DNA of 64,000 nucleotides, taken from the NCBI GenBank assembly GCA_001792895.1, contig MARA01000027.1, positions 124,001 to 188,000 of the forward strand, read 5' to 3'. Positions 12,291-23,117 of this stretch are shown one piece after another. The notes under the pieces are model-generated. The model saw nothing but the letters and a program-made list of their open reading frames with translations. It did no database searches and was not told where the DNA came from. The DNA comes from Lentinus brumalis. Taxonomy: Eukaryota; Basidiomycota; Agaricomycetes; Polyporales; Polyporaceae. The position numbers and the translations under genes were made by a program. How positions within the stretch are numbered: position 1 is the first letter of the stretch; each line of letters opens with the position of its first letter.

Positions 12291-13245
12291 CGTCAGTCTT
12301 GGAAACGTCCATCTGTAGCCCGACGAAGTCCTGATGCACGCACATCCCATGGAACCCGCATGGACTCTGACCTGCTGCTTTAGACGTGTCTTCCGACACG
12401 CACAGAATTGATGGAGCGACACCGACACCTCATCCCGACGCCCAGGAGCTGCATATGCTCCCTGCAAGGCATAATCTTCCGACAAGCTTCTCGAGAATGC
12501 GTCCCTTGAACCCTCGCGAACAGCCGGCTTTGGGGACAGACATCTGTAGCCACGCTCGACGCAGGTTCTGCGCGATGGCTGTCGTGTGCACTCGACTTCA
12601 TGAAGCACCGCACGAGGGGGACTCTTGACCAATCGTTGACAGCATACGGAAGGGATAGATACAGTGGTACGGCCAACGCAAGGACGAGGAAGGACGAAGG
12701 TCGACGCTGAGCTCGTTGTCCGTGGCTCATCCGAGTCCATCGGTTGTCCATCTCCGCTTCCTCCAGACCCACAGAGTGCAGAATGTGCGAAAGGGACTTA
12801 CCTTATTGATCTCTGCGTCGCGCACAATGTCTCCTGGGTCGTCGGCTCATCCCACCGCATCTCTGCGCAACGACTCATGCTCCAAACTTGCAGTTTTGAG
12901 TTCACCCACGTGGCGAGTTCGGAGCGATGGTCGGGCGTGTTTGGGCTCGGACCTGGCAGTTCGACAGCGGTCTCCTCGAAGCTAGCGGCGATCCATGTCA
13001 CAATCGCGGCAAGGTACTGCGTGAGCGCACGTCAGCGACAGCATCTATGTAGCCCTGCCGGCGTGGGGAGAAACGGGAACTCACATCGCAGCCTAGACAT
13101 GTTGGTGCTGGGAATGAATAATGATCCCGGTCACCCTGGACTCGGAAGAGACGCGTGGGCGAGCACATGCAAGCTTGAGGATGCCGGTTAATCATCTGTA
13201 GAAATCGAGCAATACAGCAAGTCAGCGTGCGATGGGGTGAGTGAC
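12291..13245. other. Gene-poor interval
   Basis: Only short overlapping frames on both strands; none is recognised. No conserved domain or clear splice pattern was found. Confidence 0.35.
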
Positions 13246-13249
13246 AGAC

Positions 13250-13440
13250 GCATGTACGCACAGCGGATGCTCAGATCGAGCGCGGCGGGGCAGGGCGGAT
13301 CGTGCTTCGGGCTAGCGAGTTGCAAGAGGCGGCGGGACAGCAAGTACTGTGCAGGGTTTGAGGCAGGCAGCGCGGGTAGCAGAGCGGGCAACAGTTGTTA
13401 GCAGGAATCTCGTGGTCGGTGAGTGGGTGAGTGAGAGCGG
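13250..13440 (-). pseudogene. sod2: Mn superoxide dismutase relic 2 (leader only)
   Basis: On the minus strand, the sequence around 13395-13440 matches the 5' leader of SOD relic 1 (a CTCACTCACCCAC run, then CCACGA). The ATG of relic 1 is here changed to an AGATT-like sequence, and the frame then reads LLTTVARSATRAA, close to the relic 1 leader FLTTIARSA. No SOD catalytic domain follows before 13250. A start-less, truncated copy. Confidence 0.55.
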
Positions 13441-13539
13441 CGAGCCCGACGGCGGCGACGACGAGGAGGCCACGCGCGCGCCGCACGTGGCGGCGCCTCC
13501 CCGGTGGCTACCGTCTCGCCTGTGGCTCATCTTCGTCCT

Positions 13540-13690
13540 TTCTCTCAGATGGCGAGCAAGCAGGTAGGCAGACAGGTATGTACTACGTTTGTTGTTCAAA
13601 ATTGGGAGCGGATTGTGCAGACCATTGAGCTCACCTGCATACACACAGCGACGACCAGGACGCGTTCAACTCAGCCGGACACCGTCCTCA
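13540..13690. repeat. Dispersed repeat copy 4 (diverged)
   Basis: Weak match to the repeat core (GAGCAAGCAGGTAGGCA, then a GGTATGTACTACGTTTGTTG stretch) followed by a CATACACACAG stretch near 13640. It sits upstream of SOD relic 2, as copies 1 and 2 sit upstream of relic 1. Confidence 0.4.
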
Positions 13691-13699
13691 GCCTTGGTC

Positions 13700-15580
13700 A
13701 CTGGCCTCATCGGCTCATCTGACGTCTGACACGTCTCCAACCGCCTCCTATGCGGATCGCAATGTCTGTGCTCGTCGGCCGCGGCGCACAAGCCCACGGA
13801 CTCCGCTAATACGCCTCCAGCGGCGACAGCTGCTTCCTTGCTCTGGACCACCGGCCTTCATCCTCTAACCAGAGATTAATCTAAGCCAGAGCTCGCGCTC
13901 GGATACTTGGCATCCTCTTCTCGCTTTTGAAGGGCGATAGGGATACGTATGGCAGTACATTTCTCTGGGTTCATGGCCACCGCCTCTCCCCGTGAACACT
14001 CGTAAAATAGTTCGCCCATGCCTCTCGTCGTCACTACCATCCCGGGCTGGTCATTCGCACCGTAACCTGCAAATGCAACCCGGGTATCTATCCTCATTTT
14101 AATCGTCGACGCGCCGCCCCAGAACAAATTCGCAAGCTCATTTCAATCACCCAATTGGCATCCGCTCATCCACGCGGTCAGCAGCAGATTCCTCAATCAG
14201 AACTGTAGCAGTACTGCAGTCCCCGTCTTCCACCATCTGATCCGAGTCGCGTCTTATACTCACCAACGTTTTTTTCTGTCACTGCACCCGTTCAAAGCAC
14301 CACGCGCACGGCGCATGCAATAATTCCGCTCAAGCTCGCCATTCTTCCTCACTATCGGTCCAGTCCGTGTCTCTGCGCTGTACATCCACGCTCCTCTTCC
14401 ACTGTGCCCCTTGGTCTCTATGCTCTGTGCGCGGCCTCGACGACCCACACCCGCCGCCAACGCAAAAATGCTCCCCCAAACCAGCTAGTCTCGTCCCGTC
14501 TGCTCACACTCACAGGCAACAATACTCCTACATTCCTCCATGTACAAGACTCAAATGCGGAGCCCGCCAGCCTTCCTTTCAGATCTTGGATCCAAGCACT
14601 CGTCTGGCTCGGATGCGCCGCTCGAACGGATCACCTCACGCGGCCCTCCGTCGACTTACTGGAATGTCCTCCGATTTATCGGTTCAGCAAACCTCACCCG
14701 TCATGCAGCGCCTTGCAAGTGCCACGTCAGGCCTGGTCGTACACGACATCCGTATGTCTCTGCTCTTCCAACGCGCGCGCCGCGCCACGTCCTGTCCACT
14801 TCAGAGACCACGCATCTCGCTTTCCCTCGTCTCGTCTCGTCTCGCTCTGCGCCTCTCCCCGATCGAATACCGGTTCAAGCTGCAATTCCCGACCACGTAC
14901 CCCTCACATCGACCGCTACTTCCTGCCATGTCCGTGCGCTGCTCCACTCGCGTGCAGAACAACTCGCTCGGCACCCGGGTGTCCTACGCCATACGATCCT
15001 CCTCCCGCTGCCCGGCTAGTCACTCTCTACTCCCCGGTCACATCGCACGCTGTCCTCGTCTGGACTCTCGGCTACGCGTGCTTCTCCTCGGCGCAGAATT
15101 CAGATGTCGGTCCTGAACCCCAGGGAGCCAGAGTTAGTATCGTCGGCGGCCGCCGGCACGGAGACCTGAGTACGGCGCGTTGCTCCCAGTTCGGGTGAAG
15201 ACTCGGAGTGGTTACACGAAGGTCGGTCGCAGAGATTATCATGATAGTGACGGGAGTTGTCGACCCGGAGACCGCCGCATATTTATAGTAGGTACAGGCG
15301 TAGAATACATTGACGCGACTCAGCCAGGACGCGCGGCCGATGCGAGTTCTTCCTCACGCCAATCAGCTGCAGCATGAGACCGACTGCATTTCTCTATTCC
15401 CGCGCATTGCGCGGGGCGTATCTTCCCTTTTCTTTGCAAGGGCGTCAGAGTTCCATAAACTCCAAGGATACCGGCGACAGAGAAAATGCGCGCGGTCCGG
15501 GTGACGCTCGCGGACGCTATGTAGGCGTTCAAACATCGATGAGTATCCCGCGGCGCATTTGCATCGATCTTCCAACCACC
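13700..15580. other. Gene-poor interval upstream of copy C
   Basis: Several overlapping + strand frames rich in S, R and P lie between 14370 and 15200, but they overlap in three frames and match no family. A TCTCGTCTCGTCTCG simple run occurs near 14840. An ATATTTATAG stretch at 15280-15289 lies 290 bp before the copy C start and could be a TATA element; this is weak. Confidence 0.35.
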
Positions 15581-17247
15581 ATGACGACTCTCCGCGAGCT
15601 ACCCTACATACCGCTCGAGGTCGGCGAGAACATTATCGACCAGCTTAGCGGACACGTCGCCTCGCTCCGCAGTTGCGCCTTAACCTGTCGCGGATGGGAT
15701 CGCCACGCTCGGCAGCATCTCATAACATCAATATCTGTACGGTCAAGAGAAGACCTCTACTCCATTCGCGACTACATGGCCTCTAATCCTCGCATGGGGA
15801 GCCTTGTCCGGAGCCTCTCGTTGTTCCCCCTGGACCTAGAGAAGCACTTATTGTTGTCCCCCCTGGAGCTAGAGAAGGAGTTCTCTCTATCCCTCCTCCA
15901 GGTCCTCCCCGTGGACTTGTTGCAGCGGCTGCCGAATCTAAAGCGGTACACCATGGATTGGTGGAGCCAACACCGTTCCATTTCCTTTCACCGTATCACG
16001 CTGATCCAGATCAAGACATACCTGCATGTGGAAGAGCTGAACGTGAGGAACATGACTTTTCGCACGAGTACGGAGCTCGCGAGGGTCTTGATTGCTTTCC
16101 CCCGATTGCGAAGTCTCAAATGCGGGAGCGTGAGTGTGGTTATCCAGCCTGCTCACACTTCGCGGTTCCGGTACAAGTGCAAAATGCTCTCAGAAGTGAC
16201 GGTATGTACTTACATGACAAGTGTTGCGGGTGCAGCCGCATGCTGACATGTCCTGCCCATACGCCGTGGAGGCAACCTCTGATATCATCCCTCTCATCAT
16301 TCAAATATCCCTCTCCTCGTTGCGCGTACTGCGGTGCCCGTCGATTGCCCCGGAAGGTATGTTCCCACCATAAATAATACTACGTGGACTCTTCCTGACT
16401 CTTGGGACTTTCGCAGGGAAGAGGCCTGTAGACTTGTCCGAATTGAAACACCTCGAATCCCTGGAGGTCACGGGCTACGGTTCGATTGACAGCTCATTTT
16501 ACGAGATCGTCCCAGTGGTAGCCACTCTGACCTCAAACAATTTCCGCAACTTGATCATCAACTTCTGGACTCTCCCGCTCAGGCAGACCAGCTCCAACCA
16601 GGTCAGTCATCCGCTCGAGGATGCTATCCTTGCACTTGGGACAGCGAGTATAGTGGTCTCGGTACCACTTGCGAAGCACAACAGACTTGGCTTTTACTCG
16701 AAGATATTTCATAAATACTTTCCCCGTCTTCATGAGGGCAAATTGCTTCAGGTGCAGTGCTCTTCTGGTGCGTGCAACATGTACATGCCATTATTCCACC
16801 CTTCAGAGGCTTACACGTTCTCCAGGATATTCTGACAGGCTCGAGGTTCATCTTGGTCACGACGAGCGTGTGTCGGCCATGGCCGCCTCCCCAGATGGTC
16901 GATATATTGCTTCAGGAGCACGCGATGGCACTGTCATTATATGGAGTGGGACGACCACTCCAGAGATGATTCCCCTCGAGGTACAGTGCCCCGCAGAATC
17001 TGGGAGCGTCCTCGCTCTCCATTTCTCCGACTCTAGCGAGATCCTGACGGGCAGATGCGAACACGATCTTTTAATTTGGCGCGTCGTCGACGGTGTCCAG
17101 CTCACCTCTATGCCAGGCTTCACACGTGGCAGCGCTCCTGTGCATGGCTCAGGCAGAGCTCTGATGATATCACTCTCTCGGTCGTGGTGGTGTTACACAA
17201 ACCACCGTGGCCCGCATACCTGTCAGTAATGAAGGTGCATGTACTCC

Positions 17248-17252
17248 ACTTG
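17248..17252. other. 5-bp target-site duplication, left
   Basis: ACTTG directly before the 5' LTR is repeated at 23486-23490 directly after the 3' LTR, as expected for integrase-mediated insertion. Confidence 0.9.
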
Positions 17253-17620
17253 TGTTACGAACAGCCTCCCCGGTACTATTCATTTCCTTTCCCAGTCATC
17301 CTATTGTTCGATCACCATGATTCCCATGGTCCCTCTCACGCTATTGTCTTCATCCATGATGTCTCTCACGCTATTGTCTTCTGACACTATTGTTCCCTCA
17401 TGTATATAAGACCACCAGCGCTACCTGGGGACCCTCAGTTTCGACCTCTTGTCCCCAGGTAAGCCAAGCTGTACTTCGCTCTGTAGATACCTCTCTCAAT
17501 ACATCTTGTCCCCAGCCCTGATCGTCGAGCATTGCTCCGCTCTCGCTGCACAAGTGCTCGTCGACGCCCCTGCTCGTCTCGTGAGTCTTTCCTGATCCCC
17601 CTCGACGATCAGTCGTAACA
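17253..17620 (+). repeat. 5' LTR
   Basis: 368 bp, TGTTACGA at the start and TCGTAACA at the end. Contains a TATA box (TATATAAG, 17403-17410), a tandem pair of CTCTCACGCTATTGTCTTC units near 17340-17390, and an inverted repeat CCTGGGGAC/GTCCCCAGG (17424-17432 and 17451-17459) around the predicted transcript start. Confidence 0.95.
17403..17410 (+). promoter_or_regulatory. LTR TATA box
   Basis: TATATAAG in the 5' LTR, with the same sequence in the 3' LTR. It lies 34 bp before the AGTTTCGACCT segment (17437-17447), which fits a transcript starting at about 17437. Confidence 0.7.
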
Positions 17621-17622
17621 TT

Positions 17623-17633
17623 AGGTCGAAACT
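17623..17633 (+). other. Self-primed primer-binding site
   Basis: AGGTCGAAACT, two bases after the 5' LTR, is the exact reverse complement of AGTTTCGACCT at 17437-17447 inside the LTR, at the predicted start of the transcript. No TGG-type tRNA primer site is found here. This is the arrangement of self-priming Tf1/sushi-type elements. Confidence 0.7.
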
Positions 17634-17959
17634 TCAACACGAGCACTGGCGTACTCCCCCCCCCACCCTCCATCGGTTGATCGCCGGTTCTATAACCGCG
17701 CTCCTGGTGTTGAGCTGTATCTGTCGCTGTTGGTTCTACAACCTACGTGCGCGGTACTACCCCCTGGACCCCCACCGCTGTCCAGTAAGACTCTGAGGTC
17801 CACTGACAGGCGAAGGTCAGGTGAACTCGTGTTCTACCTGACGTCGACCTCTACACACTGGATCAGCCCCGTCCCTCTTGTGCCCCCTACAACCACGCCT
17901 TTCATTCAAGTGCGGTAGAAGATCATCACTGGCGCGGCACTGATCAGCGGTGGTACATC

Positions 17960-19334
17960 TGTGATCAGCAACCTTGTCCAGAGCGACTACCTACCTGGGC
18001 GTCAGACGCGCAAGTCTGGACCGATCTCCATACCTACGTCTACCCCACACCGGAACAGGAGGAGCAGATCCGCCAGCGACTGACACAACCAGTTGCCACT
18101 ACTACTGCTAGTGGACGCCCCTACGTGAGGCAGTCCGCCTTTCGTCCAGCAGACCAGGTACCCGCCCGCCGAGCCGTCTCCCTAGCCGCACCAACACCCC
18201 TCCCACTGAGTCCCCACTCGGTGGATCCCGGATCCCTCTCCCCACTGCGCTCGTCCTTGCCAGCGAGCGTCTGCAACGTCGAGCATCAGGATCCTTCAGT
18301 CCAGTTGCCACCACCTCGGCACTGCCCCCTCAGTCCCAGCCGGAGGGACGACAACCTGACATCGTCCTCAACTCCCCGCCTCGGACTTCCCCACCACCTC
18401 TTCCTCCACGGAATCCTTCACGGACGACTACCCCTAGTGCTCCGTCGCAAGGCTCCTCGCACCCCACCACACCGCCACCCATCACCCCCACTCTCCCCAC
18501 CATGACGGCTCCTTTTGACGTCACCAAGCTCCTGCCGGTTCTACTGCCTCGAGAGTACGATGGCAAGAATGCTCAGGAAGGCCTCACCTTCATCAGCAGC
18601 GCCACAGCCTATCACGGAGTTGCCACCAGGGCAGGAGTAACGCGAACCTGATCTGGATGGTCGTCTTGAACCGCCTCACAGGCGATGCTGCAAGCTGGGC
18701 CGGGCCGCATATCATCACGGCAGCCACAACTACTCCTTGGGCGGATGTCGCTGCATTCGAAGATGCGTTCAAGGCCCACTTCTGCGCCGTAGATGACAAG
18801 GAGGCAGCCACTGCTGAACTGGTCAAGCTTTGCAAGGCTTCGCACAGGCTTGGCACGGTCAAGGAGTACACTGCTGAGTTCAATGCGGTGGCTGCTCGGA
18901 CTGGGTTCTCCGATGACGACAAGCGCGAGCGCTACCGTGAAGGACTCCCCTATCGCATCAAGGACGAGTTCGCCACCACTGCTCACGACATCTCTACCCT
19001 TGTCAAGATGCAGACGGTTGCCTTGCAGATGGACCAGCACCTGGCACGACGGTCAGAGGAGCGACCTCGCACCGGGAAGTTCCCAAAACGCGGCGAGAAG
19101 GTAGCTGCGAATAAGGAACGTCCTCCTACCTCCGGTCCCACCGGTTGCTTCGTCTGCGGACGAAACGGTCACAGGGCCGCCCAATGCCCGGAGAGGAAAG
19201 GCGGTCAACGCGCCGCAGCCTCCTCATCATCCTCCACGACGTCGGATGAGGTGGTCGCCCTTCAGTTGCAGCTCAAGGCACTGGAGGAGCGCATTGCCAC
19301 GCTGACGACGATGAAGGAGAAGGAGGGTTTTTGA
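17960..19334 (+). CDS. gag: Retrotransposon Gag (frame-broken)
   Basis: Capsid/nucleocapsid region. A proline-rich N-terminal segment is read from about 17960 to 18505, and an ATG at 18502 starts a frame with PREYDGKNAQEGLTFI, typical of the start of Gypsy Gag. The frame shifts near 18630 and continues as the Gag capsid core (LTGDAASWAG) to the stop at 19332-19334. The nucleocapsid zinc knuckle CFVCGRNGHRAAQC (CX2CX4HX4C) lies at about 19147-19188. The C-terminus carries a serine run and a coiled-coil-like segment. The broken N-terminus means full-length Gag cannot be made from this copy as read, unless splicing or an error explains it. Confidence 0.75.
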
Positions 19335-19843
19335 TTCGAGCTGCGCTAGATGCCGCGCGCGCACGCTCATGTACCAATAGTCGTTATGCTGTACTGGGAT
19401 CGTCGTTTATTTATGAACTCAATCATGATGGACAACACTTCCACATCCCAGTACGACTGAGCGGCAAGCGGCAAGAGAAGGATGTGGTGGCCATGGTTGA
19501 CAGTGGGGCCACTACAAAGTTTTTGCATCGACGGTTTGTGGAGGAGAACCGTGTTGCTACGCGGAAGCTAGCATCCCCCATCCGTTTATACAACATCGAC
19601 GGTACAGAGAACCGCGATGGCACGATTGCAGAGGTAGCCGTGCTAGGGATGACGATCGGGGACCACCAGGAGCAGGTGGTGTTTATGGTGACAGACGTAG
19701 GTGACGAGGATGTGATCATCGGCCTTGACTGGCTGCGCGAGCACAATCCGGAGATTGACTGGGAACGTGGCTCGCTGCGCCTATCCCGCTGCCCTTCAAC
19801 ATGCCATGCTAGTAAGAAGCACCGGAACCTGCTGCAACTGTGA
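19331..19843 (+). CDS. Retrotransposon aspartic protease
   Basis: Overlaps the Gag stop in the -1 frame. Carries the retropepsin active-site motif VDSGATTKF at about 19498-19524 and the flap-distal IIGLDWL motif near 19720. No ATG begins the domain; entry is probably by -1 frameshifting at GGGTTTT (19325-19331). The frame ends in TGA at 19841-19843 and RT continues in a third frame, which is not expected if protease and RT are one polyprotein. Confidence 0.85.
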   Translation: MIRAALDAARARSCTNSRYAVLGSSFIYELNHDGQHFHIPVRLSGKRQEKDVVAMVDSGATTKFLHRRFVEENRVATRKLASPIRLYNIDGTENRDGTIAEVAVLGMTIGDHQEQVVFMVTDVGDEDVIIGLDWLREHNPEIDWERGSLRLSRCPSTCHASKKHRNLLQL

Positions 19844-21249
19844 CGCGTGATACGGAGGTCAGGCTCACGGCGCGTTCACGTTCAGATCGGGTCCGGAAGG
19901 CCAAGAAGATTGGCAGGGTGTGTGCAGCGGTGATGGTCGAAGAGGTGGAGGACATTAATGAGCCACCATTGCCGAATGAGGAGGAGTGGGATGGATCTGA
20001 GCAAACCCTTCTGGATGCCTGGATGGAGGGGCGCAGCCTACAAGGCGCTCCTCAACTCTTTGTCTCTGCGAGCCATACCTATTCCCAGGAGCTCGCGGAA
20101 CAGGAGTACCAGAAACGGGGGCCAGCTCGTCCTATCGAACAACTGGTGCCGGAACACTACCATGAGTACCTTAGTGTGTTTTCAAAGGAGGCGTCAGAAC
20201 GGTTGCCCAACCATCGCCCCTATGATCATGCTATCGAGCTGGTTCCCGATGCCAAGATGTTCCACTCCAAGGTGTACCCTCTATCCCCGAACGAGCAAGT
20301 CGAGCTTGATAAATTTCTTGAAGAGAACCTGGCCAAGGGTTACATTCGTGAGTCGAAGTCACCGATGTCCTCCCCCTTCTTCTTCGTCAAAAAGAAGGAT
20401 GGCAGTCTTCGCCCTGTGCAGGACTATCGGAGGCTGAACGACATCACCATTAAGAACCGTTACCCGCTGCCGCTGGTTTCGGAACTGATGGATCGACTCA
20501 AGAAGGCCAAGTACTTCACGAAGCTCGACATTCGCTGGGGGTACAACAACGTTCGCATAAAGACAGGCGACGAGTGGAAAGCGGCCTTCGTGACCAACCG
20601 GGGACTCTATGAGCCCACAGTCATGTTCTTTGGTCTGGCCAACTCCCCCAGCACCTTCTCTGCATTCATGAACGACATCTTCAAGGACCTCATCGTTCTT
20701 GGCAAGGTCACCGTCTATCTCGACGACATCCTCATCTTTACGAATGACCTTGCTGAACATCGCACCCTTGTCCGAGAGGTCCTGAAGCGTCTGAAGGAGC
20801 ATGACCTGTTCTGTAAACCAGAGAAGTGCGAATTCGAGCAGACCAAAGTGGAGTACCTCGGGATGTTCGTGTCCGAGAACCAGGTCGAGATGGACCCGGT
20901 GAAGGTCAAGGGCATCGCAGACTGGCCAGTTCCCCGCAATGTGTCAGACATCAGGAAGTTTCGCGGCTTTGCGAACTTCTATCGTCGCTTCATCCGGAAC
21001 TTCAGCGCCATCTGCAAGCCTCTAGACAGGCTGACCGGCAATGTCCCTTGGCAATGGGGAGAGGAGGAGCAGCGGGCATTTGAGGAGCTGAAGCAGTGCT
21101 TCCTGACAAGTCCCGTACTCCGCATCTACGACCCGGACCGTCCCACACGAGTGGAAGTCGACGCCTCTGGGTTTGCCACAGGAGCGGTGCTGTCGCAGGA
21201 GGGGGAGGATGGAAAGTGGCACCCGATGCCTTCCACTCCGAATCCATGA
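19840..21249 (+). CDS. pol: Retrotransposon reverse transcriptase
   Basis: Ty3/Gypsy RT. Motifs in order: SKSPMSSPFFFVKKKDGSLR, YRRLNDITIKNRYPLP, FTKLDIRWGYNNVRI, and the catalytic YLDDILIF (YXDD) near 20717, then FRGFANFYRRFI and the start of RNase H (VEVDASGFATGAVLSQ). The RT polymerase Asp residues are present. At about 21225 a 1-nt loss shifts the frame: GKWHP continues as FHSES in the next frame, so this frame ends early at 21249. Confidence 0.9.
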   Translation: MTRDTEVRLTARSRSDRVRKAKKIGRVCAAVMVEEVEDINEPPLPNEEEWDGSEQTLLDAWMEGRSLQGAPQLFVSASHTYSQELAEQEYQKRGPARPIEQLVPEHYHEYLSVFSKEASERLPNHRPYDHAIELVPDAKMFHSKVYPLSPNEQVELDKFLEENLAKGYIRESKSPMSSPFFFVKKKDGSLRPVQDYRRLNDITIKNRYPLPLVSELMDRLKKAKYFTKLDIRWGYNNVRIKTGDEWKAAFVTNRGLYEPTVMFFGLANSPSTFSAFMNDIFKDLIVLGKVTVYLDDILIFTNDLAEHRTLVREVLKRLKEHDLFCKPEKCEFEQTKVEYLGMFVSENQVEMDPVKVKGIADWPVPRNVSDIRKFRGFANFYRRFIRNFSAICKPLDRLTGNVPWQWGEEEQRAFEELKQCFLTSPVLRIYDPDRPTRVEVDASGFATGAVLSQEGEDGKWHPMPSTPNP

Positions 21250-23084
21250 ATGATGCTGAGCGCAACTACGAGATCTATGACAAAGAGATGCTCGCAATCA
21301 TTCGTGCCCTCCAGGCGTGGCGCCACTACCTCGAAGGACTGCCCAGTACATTCGAGATTCAGTCAGATCACAAGAATCTTGAATACTGGCGTACGGCGCA
21401 GAACCTCACCAGACGGCAGGCTCGATGGGCTCTCTACCTCTCTCGTTTTGACTTCGTCATCACACACAAACCGGGCACATCTAACGGTCGAGCAGATGCA
21501 CTATCCCGTCGCCCTGACCACCAGCGAGATGACGCAGATGACAACCAAGGTCGCACGGTGCTACAGCCTAGTCACTTCCGCTCTCTGGCTGCTAGACGTG
21601 GACATCTGGCCCTTGTACCGGAGAAGTCACTTCTGCGTCGGATCCGAGAGTGTGGAGACCGCGAGAAAGAGGTGGCAGAGGCACTGCGCAAGGTGGAACA
21701 ACTCGGGCCAGCACGGCTGCAGAATGATCTGGTGGACTGGAACGTCGAGCAAGGTCTTCTCCTCTATCGAGGCAAGGTCTACGTCCCCAACGATCGCGCA
21801 CTACGGGCAGATATTGTTCGCCTGCACCACGACCTACCACCCGCTGGGCACCCAGGCCAGTGGAAGACCATTGAGCTAGTAAGCCGCAACTACTGGTGGC
21901 CGGGTATGACACAGTTCATCAAAAACTATGTTGAGACCTGTGACACCTGTCGACGAGGCAAGCCAATCCATGGCAAACGGCACGGTCAGCTGCAGCCAAA
22001 CGAGATCCCAGACGGCCCTGGTCAGGTTGTGACCTGTGACTTCATCACCGGCCTACCAGAGGTTGATGGGTACAACGCGCTGCAGCTCATTGCGGACCGG
22101 CATGCGAAGCTAGTGCATCTCATTCCATGTCGAGACGAGATCGATGCCGAGGGTGCGGCGAACAACTTCATACGGGAGTATTTCCGCCTCCATGGACTAC
22201 CGCGAAAGATCATCTCCGACCGTGGCCCCCAGTTCGCCAGCAAGCTCTTCCGTGCCATTCTTAAGGGTCTCGGCATTGAGAGTGCACTGTCCACTGCGTA
22301 CCACCCCCAGACCGACGGACAGTCAGAGAGGTGGAACCAGGAGGTGGAAGCCTACTTGCGGATGTTCTGCTCACGCCGCCGAGACGACTGGGTGCAGTGG
22401 TTGCCCATTGCAGAGTTTGCGTTCAACTCTCATGTCCACTCCTCTACGGGGTATTCACCCTTCTACCTGCTCTATGGGTTCGAGCCACAGTTCCACATCC
22501 CAATGCTACCCACTGAGGTTCCTGCAGCGGACAGTCGTCGCGAGGAACTCCGACGGGCCCGGGAGGATGCGACTGCAGCCTTGACGCTCACTGCGGAACG
22601 CATGAAGGCACACTTCGACCAGCATGCTCGAGACGCTCCGGTCTTTGAGCCAGGTCAGAAGGTGTGGCTGGACACTCGCAACCTGCGAGTCACAGGAATG
22701 CCTCGGAAGTTGGTGGACAGGTATGCAGGTCCCTATCCAGTGGTACGCCGAGTTGGCAACCTTGCCTATGAACTCCGTCTACCAAAAGACCTACCCATCC
22801 ATCCAGTCTTCCATGTGTCGCTGCTGCTGCCGCACAAGCACAGCTCCCTGCCGGGCCGGCACCCACCAGAGCCTGCACCGATTGAAGTGGAAGGAGAAGA
22901 GGAGTACGAAGTTGAACGGGTGCTGGAGTCTCGCCGCTATGGACGAGGAAGGAAGCTCCAGTACCTCGTACGGTGGAAGGGATGGGGTCCCGAACACGAC
23001 AGCTGGGAGCCTGCAGAAAACCTGACCCATGCTCCACAGCGGGTTATGGAATTCTACGCGCAACACCCAACATCCCACCGTTAG
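21226..23084 (+). CDS. pol: Retrotransposon RNase H, integrase and chromodomain
   Basis: Continues RNase H (AERNYEIYDKEMLAIIRAL, then FEIQSDHKNL). The integrase zinc region has HHDLPPAGHPG and a CDTC pair near 21940. The integrase core has the D-D-E residues in VTCDFI, SDRGPQF and QSERWNQE. The C-terminal chromodomain (about 22905-23060) reads EVERVLESRRYGRGRKLQYL and continues with the aromatic WKGW and SWEP motifs, as in chromoviruses that target heterochromatin marks. The stop is at 23082-23084, 33 nt before the 3' LTR. Confidence 0.9.
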
Positions 23085-23104
23085 GTCGTGCGGACACGAC
23101 CCTT

Positions 23105-23117
23105 GGGAGGGGGGTAC
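23105..23117 (+). other. Polypurine tract
   Basis: GGGAGGGGGGTAC immediately upstream of the 3' LTR; the expected plus-strand primer. Confidence 0.75.

Noticed and set aside
14367..15198. Three overlapping + strand frames of 160-260 codons
   Set aside because: Mutually exclusive frames with low-complexity composition; GC-rich sequence gives long chance frames.
17621..17640. tRNA primer-binding site after the 5' LTR
   Set aside because: It lacks the TGG start expected for pairing to a tRNA CCA end, and the self-complementary 11-mer explains the site better.
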